Under the pieces are notes generated by a model. The model searched no databases, was not told where the DNA came from, and saw only the letters and a list, made by a program, of their open reading frames with translations. This document shows, in pieces, positions 9,010 through 19,231 of a DNA stretch of 64,000 bases (positions are counted from its first letter, which is position 1; every line of letters begins with the position of its first letter). Origin of the DNA: Nelumbo lutea (Eukaryota; Streptophyta; Magnoliopsida; Proteales; Nelumbonaceae); NCBI GenBank assembly GCA_022828595.1, contig JAKGHH010000005.1, positions 27,168,193 to 27,232,192 on the forward strand. The letters are read 5' to 3'. The translations under genes and the position numbers were made by a program.

Positions 9010-10948
9010 ATGGCTTCCTCAAGCAACATTGGACGAAGCATGAAGATGGATAACTCTAGGGAACAGCCCCAGCTTCCTACTGTTTGCATCGGACAGTTCA
9101 CCGTCCCCCTCTCAGCGGACGGGATCCCTAGTTTGAACGTGCCTCTTACAGGGGCACCTGTCGTTGCTCCACTCCCTACTACAGTCGGAGCAACCTTCAC
9201 CGAACCCTCGGTTGTGCCCCTAGCAGTCAACCCGAACCAACTGGAGGACTTGGTGCAGTGCATGCGGGCCATGCAAACCCAAATGCAACAATTTCAACAG
9301 TTCCAACTCTATCAGCAACAGGTGCTACACCAGGTCTCCCAGTACCAGTATCAGCAGCAATTCCCTCAGCTGCCCCAACCTAGCTTCAGCAGCCGCAGCT
9401 CCCTCCTCGGTACCCAGCCTCACAGCAAGCTAGGTCTCGCCGTCAGGAGGAGCACCTTTCTCGCCAAGGAGAGGCCCCCTAGAACCCTCCTATGAGTCAG
9501 GCCTCCTCCCGCGGCAGACAAGAAAGACCGGCCACTCCGGTCTCACCTCGGGCAGTCAGGTTGGAAGGACCTCAACTCGCTAAGTCCACGTCGCCTCAGC
9601 CCTCCAAGCCTGATACCTCGTTCCTAGAGAACCAATTCGAGATTCTGGCCACAGGCTCCAAGCAGGATCCCTCTATCCACAGTCATCACTAGCGGCCTGA
9701 GCTACTTCCTACACACACCATCCCTGATAGCACAGAGGTGAGCAGCACAAACGTCGAGCCCACCAAGAAGCAAAGATGCCGCCGTCGAGCTCGCCGATCT
9801 GCCACCCACGACCTGCCCGAGCTCGGAGGCAAAGAAGAGGTTAAGCTCGGGCAAAGTCAAGGCTCCCCTCCTCTCAGTTCAATCCCCCTTATCTCCTGAG
9901 CTCCTAGTAGTCCCAATGCCTAAAGATTTCAAGCTCCCCCCTCTTGACAAGTACGATGGGTCGTTCGACCCAAAGGATCACGTGGATGCCTTCCAGTCGC
10001 AAATGCACCTGGTGAGAGCCAGTGAGTCGTGCATGTGCGTGGCCTTCTCCACCACTTTCAGAGGAGTAGCCCGCACATGGTACCGGAACCTGGCACCTAG
10101 ATCAATAAGAAGTTGGGCGCAGTTCATGCAAGCCTTCACATCCCACTTCGTTACTAGTGCAGAGAGAGGGAGAATCCATCCGAAGCTATGTCAAGCGGTT
10201 TAATGATGCTTGCATGCAGATACCGCGCCTGGACCCCGTCGTGCACCTCGCAATAGCCAAGAAAGGCGTGGTGCACAAAGAGTTCAAATGGCACATGGTT
10301 GTCAACCAACCGATGACCATAACCGAATTTCTTAAGCTCGCGGATAGGTTTATAGCCACTGAAGAAGAGATCAGCCAGAAGGGCGAGGGCACACCCGAAA
10401 AGAGGAAAAGGGAAGGAGAGCCTTCCAGTCAAGGGGACAGCCGAACTGATTACACCCCACTGAACACGAAGTGGGCCGAAATCCTGATGGCGATCAAGGA
10501 TGCCCCGTATGTGAAGTGGCCACCCTGTTTGGGGGGAAATCCCAATGAGAGAAACAAGAATCTGTACTGCAGTTTTCACAGAGATTACGGTCATAGTACC
10601 GAAAATTGTAAAAACCTCCGCAATGAGATTGAGGAGCTCATCTATCGTAGATATTTAAGGAACTTTGTACAAAATAATAATAATAATAATAAAATAGGGC
10701 GGCAAGGGGAGCACGGTAAGGATGCTCCCGAGTCCAGCAGCAGGCCAACCGAACAGTCACAAAGGCAACCTCCAGAAGAGAGGTCGGTTCGGGGCACCAT
10801 CCATGTGATAGTGGAAGGTTCGATCGTCGCAGGTTGTACTTCAGCAGCAGCTCGGACGTCAGTTCGTGAGGCCACCCGAGAAGAACAGAATCCTCCGAAG
10901 CGGCTGAGGACAGAAGAGCCAATTTTCTTCACGGAAGATGATGCGTGA
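9010..10948 (+). pseudogene. Element 1 gag (frameshifted)
   Basis: The first ATG after the primer site (9010) starts MASSSN; a Gln-rich stretch follows (MQTQMQQFQQ). The retrotransposon-gag domain lies at ~9916-10160 (FKLPPLDKYDGSFDPKDHVD, then TWYRNLAP and SIRSWAQF). It continues in another frame at 10157-10948 (IRSYVKRFND, HKEFKWHMV) and ends with a CxxH...HxxxxC-type motif (CSFHRDYGHSTENC). Alignment with Element 2 shows that several dozen bases are missing near 10157, which explains the frame change, and there are further shifts between 9495 and 9916. Gag would form the virus-like particle; this copy cannot. Confidence 0.85.
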
Positions 10949-11560
10949 AGTGTCCACTACCCCTATGATGATGCACTTGTGATAAAGCTGAGGATCAACG
11001 ACTTCGAGGTCAGGTGCGTACTCGTTGACTCGGGTAGTTTGGCAGATATCCTCTTCAAAGCCTTGTTTGACCAACTTCAGTTGTAGGAAAGTGACTTGAA
11101 GCCCGTGGGCACTCCTTTGGTGGGCTTCAGCGGAGAAGAAGTCCGTCCCCTTGGGAAAATAACAGTACTTGTGGAAGTCAGCACATGGCCCTGCATAGTC
11201 AGACTCAACCACGACTTCCTACTGGTCGCGACCCCCTCCCCATACAATGCCATAATAGGTCATCCGATCACCCATGTCCTACGGGCGGTGGTCTTCACCT
11301 ATCATTTGGCTATGAATTTCCCTACAGACATCGGTGTGGGAGTAGCGCAGGGCGACCAGCTCGAGTCTCGCAAGTGCTATGTCGCCGCCCTAAAGGGAAA
11401 GACCAAGGTAGCCGACGACCTCGAACTGGAGCGACCTACAGAACAAGGCAAGAATGAGCCATGCCCATGGAAGAAACAATCGCAGTCCCGACCTCAGCAG
11501 CAGACCCATCTCGGACGCTTTAGATCGGTGCTTCCATCCAGGAACCTCTACGATTCGAAC
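10949..11560 (+). pseudogene. Element 1 aspartic protease (retropepsin) domain
   Basis: The frame after gag reads DALVIKLRI, then CVLVDSGSLADILF with the DSG catalytic triad. Element 2 has DSS at this place, so Element 1 is the better preserved here. A stop (TAG) interrupts soon after, then GTPLVGFSGEEVRPLGKI and YNAIIGHPITH follow, the last being the flap/ILG-like part. The domain normally cleaves Gag-Pol. It is interrupted and out of frame with gag. Confidence 0.75.
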
Positions 11561-11565
11561 TGGTA

Positions 11566-12916
11566 AGTTTTTTACTTCAAAATTTAGATATTTTTGCATG
11601 GTCCGCGGCAGAGATGTCCGGTATAGACCTCGACCTTATAACTCACAAGCTGAATACTGATCCTATAGTTAGGCCCGTTAGACAGAAGAAACACAACCTA
11701 GCCCCGGAGCGGTGGAAAATGGTCGACGAGGAGGTCGAGAAGCTCATCGCAACTGACTTCATAAGAGAAGTCCATTACCCGAGCTAGGTAGCCAACCCCG
11801 TCCTTATAAAGAAGGCCAACGACAAGTGGCGCATGTGCGTCGATTACACCGACCTAAATCGAGCTTGCCCAAAAGACTGCTTCCTACTCCCCAGAATTGA
11901 CTGCTTGGTGGACGTGACCTTAGGGCACGAGTTGCTAAGTTTCTTGGACATCTATTTTGGCTATAACCAAATCAAGATGGACCCGGCGGACGAAGAAAAG
12001 ACTGCCTTCATCACGGAGTTTGGTCTATACTATTACAAGGTTATGCCCTTTGGGTTGAAAAATGCAGGGGCAACCTTTCAAAGGCTTGTAAATAAGTTGT
12101 TTGTGCCATTAATTGACAGAAAAGTAGAATGCTATGTAGACGACATGGTCGTCAAAACTTAATTTTCGCATGAATTAGTACAAAACTTGCATTTTTTTTT
12201 TGAAATTTTGCGTAAGTTTAATATGAGATTAAACCCAAACAAGTGTGTATTCGGTATGACATCGGGCAAATTCCTAGGGTACATTGTCAACTGGCACGGC
12301 ATTGAGGCGAACCCGGATAAAATCAAGGCCATCTTAGATATGAGACCACCCCGGAAGTTGAAGGAGGTTCAGAGGTTGAACGGCTGCATAGCCGCCCTGA
12401 GCCGCTTCATGTCCAAGTCGGTGGACCATTTTCTGTCGTTCCTTAAGGCAATTAAGAGCAAAGGGTTCAAGTGGACCCAAGACTGCCAGCTCACGTTTGA
12501 CGAGCTCAAGTAGTACCTCGCTAGCGTGCCGATCTTAACCCAGCCCGAGGAGGGTGATGTTTTATACTGTACTTCTAGGCAAGTGACGAAGTGGTCAGTT
12601 CATGCTAATAAAGGAAGTAGATCGGGTTCAACGACCCATCTATTATGTTAGTAAAGTATTGTAGGGAGCAGAGACGAGATATCCAGAGATAGAAAAAAGC
12701 TAGCATATGCACTGGTAATTGTAGCTCGGAAGCTTGCCGTACTTCCAGGCTCACACTATTATCGTCCTCACCGATAAACCTTTGAGGCAAGTCTTACTTA
12801 AGCCCGAGGTCTCTGGTCGGTTGACGAAATGGGCCGTTGAGCTCAACGAGTACGACCTCCAGTACAAGCCGCAAACTGCCATTAAGGCCCAAGCCTTAGC
12901 AGATTTGATCGCCTAG
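11566..12916 (+). pseudogene. Element 1 reverse transcriptase and first RNase H
   Basis: RT motifs in order: WRMCVDYTDLNRACPKD, LLSFLDIYFGYNQI, MPFGLKNAGATFQRL, CYVDDMVVKT (catalytic YVDD intact), then GKFLGYIVN. RNase H fragments follow, ending with LKPEVSGRLTKWAVEL and KAQALADLIA. In-frame stops lie at HYPS*VANP (TAG where Element 2 has Trp), after VVKT, after DELK, and at the domain end. RT copies element RNA into DNA in the cytoplasmic particle. Motif residues are mostly intact but the reading frame is not. Confidence 0.88.
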
Positions 12917-12967
12917 TGCACATTTAGCTCCGAAGTTCCTAGGCCGGTTGAGCATGAGGCTCCCAGC

Positions 12968-13445
12968 TTGGGTGAGCCCGAAGCTCCCAGGCCGGTCGAG
13001 TCTGAGCCCCGTGAGGTAGCAGCCAGTGTGGCATCTCTCCAAGTTCGGCCAAGCGCGAGCTGGGATGAGGAGCCCTGGTTCCTTCACGTAGATGGCTCCT
13101 CGAACCAACAGGGCAGTGGAACCGGAATAGTTTTGCACGACCCAAGTGGCACGAAGCTGGAGTACGCGCTACGCTTCGAGTTTGCGGCATCTAACAATGA
13201 AGCAGAGTACGAGGCGTTGATAGCTGGACTAGCTCTAGCCAGAGAAGTAAAAGTCAAGCACATTGTTATCTGCAATGACTCCCAGCTCGTGGTCAACCAG
13301 GTTACTGGTGAGTACGAAGCTTGCGAGCCAACCATGGTCGCCTAGTTTGCCAAGGTCAGAGAAGCCCTGCTCAACTTCCAGTCACACTTTATCAGGCAAA
13401 TCCCTAGGTCAGAGAACGTTGAGGCCGACACCCTATCCAGATTAG
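12968..13445 (+). pseudogene. Element 1 second (additional) RNase H domain
   Basis: After the first RNase H a separate domain reads WFLHVDGSSNQQGSGTGIVL, NNEAEYEALIAGL, CNDSQLVVNQVTG and RQIPRSENVEADTLSRLA. The D, E, D and final D catalytic positions are recognisable. A duplicate RNase H between the first RNase H and integrase is a known marker of Tat-lineage gypsy elements. One stop (TAG at 13343-13345) replaces the Tyr seen in Element 2. The same domain is present in Elements 2 and 3. Confidence 0.85.
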
Positions 13446-13465
13446 CCAGCGCCAGCGACATCACC

Positions 13466-14783
13466 ATGAGAACCGTGTACATAGAGGACCTGCCTCAGAC
13501 TAGCTTTCCTAGGGGGGCAGAGGAGGTCGCTCCCATTGTTCAAGCAGAGCCGAGAAAGATGGACCCGCTCGCGAGCTTCTTGCTACACGGGATCTTCTCT
13601 GCATATCGCAATATAGCCAGAAGGGTGCAACGCCAAGTAGCCAAATACGTCATAATAGACAAATGGCTATGCCGGAGATCCTACACACTCCCCTACCTGC
13701 GTTGCTTGCGACTTATCGAAGCCAAGCTCGTACTCCGTGACACTCACGAGGGGTTGTGTGGTGGGCACTTGGGGGCAGGGCCCTCGCCCAGAAGGCACTT
13801 TGACAGGGGTATTATTGGCCAACTATGAAGGAAGATGCTATTGAGCTCGTTAGAAAATGTGACAAATGCTAGAGGCACGCCAATATTCACCACCAACCCG
13901 TTGCCGACCTCAAGTATCTCACCAGCCCGTGGCCCTTCGCATAGTGGGGCATTGATCTACTCGGGCCATTCCCGCCAGCAATGGGTGGGAGGAAGTTCTT
14001 AGTAGTAGCAGTGGACTACTTCACAAAGTGGGTAGAAGTTGAGCCCCTTATAACGATTACAACCTGGAATGTCCAAAACTTCTTTTGGAAGAACATCGTG
14101 TGCCGCTTCGGGTTACCTCGAATATTGTTTTCTAACAACGACAAGCAGTTCGAGGACATCAAATTCTAAGACTAGTGCCAAGACATGGTAATCTGACAGA
14201 ATTTTACTTCAGTCGCACACCCTCAAGCAAACGGTCAGGCAAAAGTCATGAACAGAGCCATCCTCCGCGGACTGAAAGCACGACTGGACCGGACTAAAGG
14301 GATGTGGGCAGATGAGCTACCTAGTGTTCTATGGGCCTACCGAACCACGAAGAAGACTGGCATGGGAGAAACACCCTTCAACCTCACCTACGGCACCGAA
14401 GCAGTTACCCCCACAGAGATCGAAGCCCCCACACTGCGACTAGAAGCATACAATGACCAGACGAATGAAGATGAACTCCGTACCAACCTCGATCTACTCG
14501 ACGAAGTAAGAGACATCGCGTACATCAGGACTGCAGCTTACCAACAAAGAGTAGCTCGACACTATAACGTCAGGGTCAAGAAGCGGAACCTCCGCATCGG
14601 CGACCTGGTCCTTCACAAAGTTATGGTACCTGAGCCCGGCGCTGGAAGCTCGGGTCCAACTAGGAAGGACCTTACCGAGTGAAACGAGTGCTCGGGGAAG
14701 GAACGTACAAGCTTGAGACTCTCGAAGGGAAACAAGTACCTCAGGCATGGAATATTGTCAACTTAAGACAATACTATCTGTAA
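13466..14783 (+). pseudogene. Element 1 integrase
   Basis: The zinc-binding region (HEGLCGGHLG ... VRKCDKC) is broken by a frameshift and a stop. The core follows: WGIDLLGPFPP (first Asp), a degenerate second Asp segment (FSNNDKQFED where Element 2 has ISDNGKHFED), and HPQANGQAKVMNRAIL, where Lys replaces the catalytic Glu seen in Element 2 (NGQTEVMNRA). The C-terminal GDLVLHKVM segment and the end NIVNLRQYYL-stop (14781-14783) are present. Stops at FA*WG, IKF*D* and VI*QNF correspond to Gln, Gln, Trp and Arg codons changed by C-to-T or G-to-A. It is inactive. Confidence 0.88.
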
Positions 14784-14803
14784 GAACTGAGTAGGCCACG
14801 AGC

Positions 14804-15003
14804 CACTCCCATAGCCTAAGGGCCAAAATGCCGAGCTAACATGACCTCGGTGCAATAGGACCCAGTCGCCTTTATGGCATGGGCGAACTCCAAGAGTGGA
14901 CCATAAGTCACTCCCAGAGCCTAAGGGCCAAAATTATGAGCTAACATGACATCGGCGCAATAAGACCCAGTCGTCTCCAAGACATGGGCGAACTTCAAGT
15001 GCC
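14804..15003 (+). repeat. 105-bp tandem repeat (two units) downstream of pol
   Basis: Two units with a period of 105 bp start at 14804 and 14909 (CACTCCC followed by AGCCTAAGGGCCAAAAT and GAGCTAACATGAC). They lie between pol and the antisense gene. Variable tandem repeats in this place are a known trait of Tat-group elements. Confidence 0.8.
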
Positions 15004-15330
15004 GAGCTGACCAACACTTCAAGTGCCCATTCATCTCCATGACATGAGAAACGTAAGCAGCTCAGGCTTAAAACCCGCCAAGCATAGCTTGTTGTAGTAC
15101 GATGATCGAACTAGAGAATAATCGACGAGCGTATAGTTCAGGCACATGTGGTAATCACTTTGCCGTGCACCATAGAGATGCCTTAAATGATTTAAGGGAC
15201 AGTTCGAGATAACGATTATCGAGGAGTCCTAATTCGGGTTTGTAGCTCTAATATCTTGGTGTTGAGATCGCCTTAGCAAAGATAAAGAGAGCACATCATA
15301 CTTGGAAGAAAAAGGGAGAACTTTCATTAC

Positions 15331-15354
15331 CATTTCAAAAAAAAAAAAAAAAAA
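15331..15354 (-). terminator. Conserved T-tract plus GAAATG after the antisense gene (Element 1)
   Basis: On the minus strand an uninterrupted run of 18 T is followed by GAAATG, ~150 bp beyond the stop of the antisense accessory gene. Element 2 has T12-GAAATG just beyond the stop of its copy. The shared word suggests a retained 3'-end signal or an ancestral homopolymer; the role is unknown. Confidence 0.4.
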
Positions 15355-15503
15355 GAAAGAGAGAGAAGAATGACAATGCAATAACCAAGCCAAACAGCTC
15401 GGGAAAGTTTGACAATCACAAGGCACAACTGCCCAATCAAAGACCTTTGAAAGACCGAGTTTATGGCACTCGGAAACCACTAGAATTCCATAAAAACATT
15501 GCC

Positions 15504-17428
15504 TCAAGGATCCGCCTCCTCATCCTCATCCTCTAGGGAGTCAGGCTCCTCTTCCTCCGCTTGATCCTTCATCTCAGGAGATAGGCCCTTCATAGTGATG
15601 CCGTCGAAGTTGAGCCTGGAGAACTTCTTCCGAACCAACCACTGGCAGAGCTTAAACCCAGAGCAGTACAAACTCGAGCCATATTTTACCTGGAGGTCGT
15701 GGTATGCCTGGGAATCTCTAAAATCCCAGACCGCTTTCTCTCGTTCAGTCTCCACCATTTGGTCAAAGTTTCAAGTCTGATATAGAAGAGTGGACTCCAA
15801 CTCCCGCACCTGTTGCCGGAGGAGTTCCCTCTCTGTTGCCACCCTCGATGACTCCTCCTTGTAACACGAGCTCTCTTCAGAAAGTTGGGCAATTTGAGCC
15901 TCCTGGTCACGGACGAGCAGCTCTTGAGACTCACTCCCCTTGCGAGTGTGATGGAGCTCACCCCGGATCCGGTCGAGCTCGCCCTAGAGCTTCTTATTAG
16001 TAGCCTACTGGTCGAGGGCGTCTACGTGGTGGATTGCGTCTGGAGAGTCATGGCATGGATGGCGGTATTCATCTGCCAACAGAAAAGAAGATCAGAGGAC
16101 AGTGAAAGGAAGAAAAATGAGAGAAGAAGAAAGGAAAGAATCACTTACCACCATGTAGTGGGAGGAGGCGAACGCGGCGAGGTCCCTGGGCTCCATATTC
16201 CCCTAGTGAGCGACCTCGTCATTGTTAATCACCTTCCGGCTCCTCCAGCGAGCCACGAGGTAGTCGTTCACCCCTTCCCAGTTCCCCACTAGGAACGAAG
16301 GGTAAGGGTATGGCTAGAGGGGGTTATAGGGAGTCGCCCCCTATTGAGGGAGCTTGTCCCCTCCGAGACTAGCCCCACTAGTTCCCTCGGGTGGAGATAT
16401 CGGGATCTCAGGCGAAGGGGAGGATAGAACCAGCTCGACAGATCTAAACTCAGTGCCCCCCAAGGGGGGAGTCTGGTTGGGGCACAACCTCTTCACTTTG
16501 GGCCTCTGGTTGCTTGAGAGAAGGCAACGCGAATCGATACCAGACATGATGGCTGCCAAGAAGAAATCAATGTTAGTTCGGTAAGAATGAAATATATATG
16601 CATATGAACACAATGTCGTGACAAAAACCATGTGACCTAAAAGGACAACCTACCCGGGCTCAGGCCGGCCTACATGAGCTTCTCCTCGGCCAAGTAGTCC
16701 GAAAAGAGGAAGCCTACCGATGCCTAGGACAGCATTGTTTTCCAAGTTTCGGGGTCCAGCTTGGCCCCGGGGTCCTGGATGGCGCCCCTCCAAGAAGTTG
16801 GGAAGGGCCACCCCTCGGGGTTACAGACCACAAAGTAATCCCGCTTCCAGGCGGGAATCTTATTCGGTAACTCGTACAAGAGCTTATAGCCGTGGCAGGG
16901 AGAGAGGTAGTAAAAGCGTCTCTCCGGTGGAACCCCAGGAGTGGCATTTTTTATACAAAGAATAGGGGCAAAAATATCAAGGTTCAAGGGAAGACAATAC
17001 TCATAACACAAAGATATAGTCCCAACCATGTTCCGAATGGCGTTGGGATGAAGTTAATCGATGGTAACGTTAAAATGGTTTAGCACCTCTACTATCAAGG
17101 GGTGCAGGGGGAGATGCAGGCCAGCCTCGAGCTGTTCCTAGAAGATAACCATGTCATTGGGACCATGCTCCCAAGGGAAGTTGCCGGTGGGGAGACTGTA
17201 GGCCAGGTCCCTAGGGAGGCAAAAGTAGCGGATTAGAGACCTAAGTCTCTCTGCCGTCATGGAGGAAGGGCCAAAAGTGTTAGGCTCCCTCCCCTGAGAA
17301 GAAGATGCTACATCACCGAAGGCCTCCCGAGCCTCTGGGACCTGATTCCAAGCTCCCCCCGAGCTCGACGGAGCATTGTCATCCCGGTTATCACCCCAGT
17401 GGTAGGTGTGGTATGGGTACCCAGACAT
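15504..17428 (-). pseudogene. Antisense accessory gene of Element 1 (three exons, PF04195-like)
   Basis: Lies between pol and the 3' LTR on the strand opposite gag-pol. Exon 1 is 17428-16654 (MSGYPYHTYHWGDN..., FPWEHGPNDMVIF, NKIPAWKRDYFVV), exon 2 16552-16149, exon 3 16072-15504. Introns have GT-AG ends: CCCGG|GTAGGT...TTGGCAG| and ATGGTG|GTAAGT...TTGGCAG|. The exon-1 domain resembles the plant 'putative gypsy type transposon' family (PF04195). Exon 3 is charged and coiled-coil-like, ending with FKLCQWLVRKKF and an acidic tail. A TAG at 17138-17140 sits where TGG is likely ancestral; other stops occur near 16730 and in exon 3. Element 2 carries the same gene with matching intron positions. 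Function is unknown: an accessory or regulatory protein is possible, as is a role of the antisense RNA itself. Confidence 0.8.
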
Positions 17429-17566
17429 GGTTGACAGTGACTGGGACTCACCAGAAGAGACGAAACGAAGTAAACTGAGGAACTTGGGTAGACTAGATGA
17501 ATGTGCAACCTCGGAATCCAAAGACAACAAGATGGCATGAGAGAAAATGAGGCTCAGAGGGCCCTC

Positions 17567-17575
17567 CTATTTATA
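17567..17575 (-). promoter_or_regulatory. TATA box of the antisense gene (Element 1)
   Basis: TATAAATAG on the minus strand, 139 bp upstream of the antisense ATG (17428). Element 2 has the identical nonamer 181 bp upstream of its antisense ATG. Both are outside the LTRs, so the gene appears to have its own promoter. Confidence 0.65.
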
Positions 17576-17889
17576 GTCTCCACACCTCCAAATCGATGGC
17601 CCAGGTAAAAGCAGATCCAACGGCTCGTAGGCGCATTGATGACACGCCTTCTAAAAACTGAAGGTGATTGGCGGCACGTCTTCCATGATTAAGGTAATGG
17701 CAGATGCACGGTGTCCGGAGTTAAGGGTCACTTCAGCATGTTTTCAGAATCTGAAAAGTCAGGAAAGTCAGAAAATCTCTTGATTCCCGTGAATGCATTT
17801 AATGTGAGTAGTCAATCAAGTTTGAATTCTGGTCGAATCAGTCCATCACGCTTCATGAACTCCTTGCACTAAGGCAATGATCTCAGCTC

Positions 17890-17906
17890 AAGGAGTGGGG
17901 GGCAAT
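17890..17906 (+). promoter_or_regulatory. Polypurine tract of Element 1
   Basis: AAGGAGTGGGGGGCAAT directly before the 3' LTR. Element 2 has GAGGAGTGGGGGGCAAT at the same place on its own strand. It serves as plus-strand primer in reverse transcription. Confidence 0.8.
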
Positions 17907-18748
17907 TGATGGAGGACGATTTGACCCGACCTATGAAATGGTGACACATAGACACTGACTCAACACGAGCAATAGCTCAGCATTGTAGACTAGTATGACC
18001 AAGTGACGGACCCATAAAGCAGCTTGCTACATTGTAGCTCACAAAAGAGGAGCTCACCACAACGCGAGCTCCAGGTTCCCGAGCTACCTTTGAAGGGATA
18101 CTCCGAGGCAACTTTAGCTCATGAGCTAGGGGAACTAGCTCGCCCGAGCTCCCAAACAGACAAGTCATCCCAAGGACCAATTCTATTAAGGGTAATCCTA
18201 AAGTATTCCAAGCTCGATACAAAGTAGCTCACGAATGAGCCACGTGAGCACTCCTCAGGAAGCTTCTATCTGACAGGCTGTACCGATTAGACTGCACCAC
18301 GTCCCTTATTGACGGCATAGTCCCTGTCCTTTCGACAGTTTATGCCCATGTCTCTTAGTAGGCGGAGGCATGCCTGCCACTTTGGAGACGTGTCACTCAC
18401 CCGGGCAAGAAGTACATCACAGCGGCCACCTGCGCAGCCCTGATAGGTAACGGCTGTGGCAAGAGCCCAGTGGCGGTTATGCCCGACCTGACATGAACGC
18501 CCCTATAAAATCCCTCAAGGCAGAAGAGAAGCTTCTTCTTGAGACTTCTAATCTCTCGAGTATAGTGATAATGCACTATCTGCACTCTTAGCCTTCGTCT
18601 TCTCCTTGCTTCTCCTATAGAGTACTAACTTAAGCATCGGAGTGTTCCTGTCGGGTAAGCCCCCAGAGATTCTTCTTCTTCTTCATCTCAGGTATCTTCC
18701 AGGAGCCACGTGAGTGCCAGCTAGGAGTGACCGGACCGTGCACCATCA
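17907..18748 (+). repeat. 3' LTR of Element 1
   Basis: 842 bp, TGATGG...CCATCA, colinear with the 5' LTR and with many transition differences. TATAAAAT at 18504-18511. Followed by the target duplication ATAAT. Confidence 0.92.
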
Positions 18749-19231
18749 ATAATCATTTCACTTAATCCTAATCAGAAAGACTAAAACCTTAATAACATTA
18801 TTTTATGATTTTTTGAAAATTTTATTCTTCATCTCCTCTATGTTGTTTGCCGCCCAAGAAAGATTTATCGTATGTCATAACTCATAATAAACTATAATCA
18901 TTTCTAACACTTGTTTTTCTGAATTTTGTACCAAAAGAACAAAAAAAAAAAAAACATCAACAAACAAATACTAATGAAATATAGGATTAATATATGTAGT
19001 GAAAGTTGAGTTAAGATCTAAAATTGAGAAATTCTATGAGGTTTTAAGGGATGGGAAGAAGGTTGGATTGGGTTGGGTTAGGGTTGAAGGAATTTAGTTA
19101 GGGTTAGGGTTGGGTTGGTCGAGTTGAAGGTCGGGTTGGGTTAGGGTTAGGGTTAGGGTTGGGGTTTAGAACTTGGGGTTGGGCTAGGGTTGGCTTCAAC
19201 CCAACCTAACCTGGCCCGACTTGCAGCCCAA
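18749..19231 (+). mobile_element. Non-autonomous hAT element, copy A, right half
   Basis: Continues the element interrupted by Element 1: AATCATTTCACTTAATCCTA, then AAGACTAAAACCTTAAT, GGGTTAGGGTTAGGGTT runs, ending GGCCCGACTTGCAGCCCAA. That terminus is the inverted match of the left end. The two halves add to ~755 bp, close to the 737 bp of the copy at 32219-32955. The final TA has decayed to AA and no clear outer 8-bp duplication is left. Confidence 0.75.

Larger units (their letters stand above)
8084..18748 (+). mobile_element. Element 1: full-length Ty3/gypsy (Tat lineage) LTR retrotransposon
   Basis: A 10,665-bp element bounded by 842-bp LTRs (8084-8925 and 17907-18748) that begin TGATGG and end CCATCA or CATCA. 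It is flanked by the direct repeat ATAAT (8079-8083 and 18749-18753) and inserted in a hAT element. Order on the plus strand: LTR, primer-binding site, gag, protease, RT, RNase H, a second RNase H, integrase, tandem repeats, an antisense accessory gene, polypurine tract, LTR. The second RNase H and the long 3' region place it in the Tat group. Gag-pol is broken by many stops and a gag deletion, so it is not autonomous. The two LTRs differ visibly, mostly by transitions, so the insertion is not recent. Confidence 0.93.

Noticed and set aside
19079..19165. Interstitial telomere repeat (TTAGGG/GGGTTAGGG runs)
   Set aside because: Irregular, short, mixed with GGGTTGGG, and found at the same place in each hAT copy; part of that family and not telomeric.
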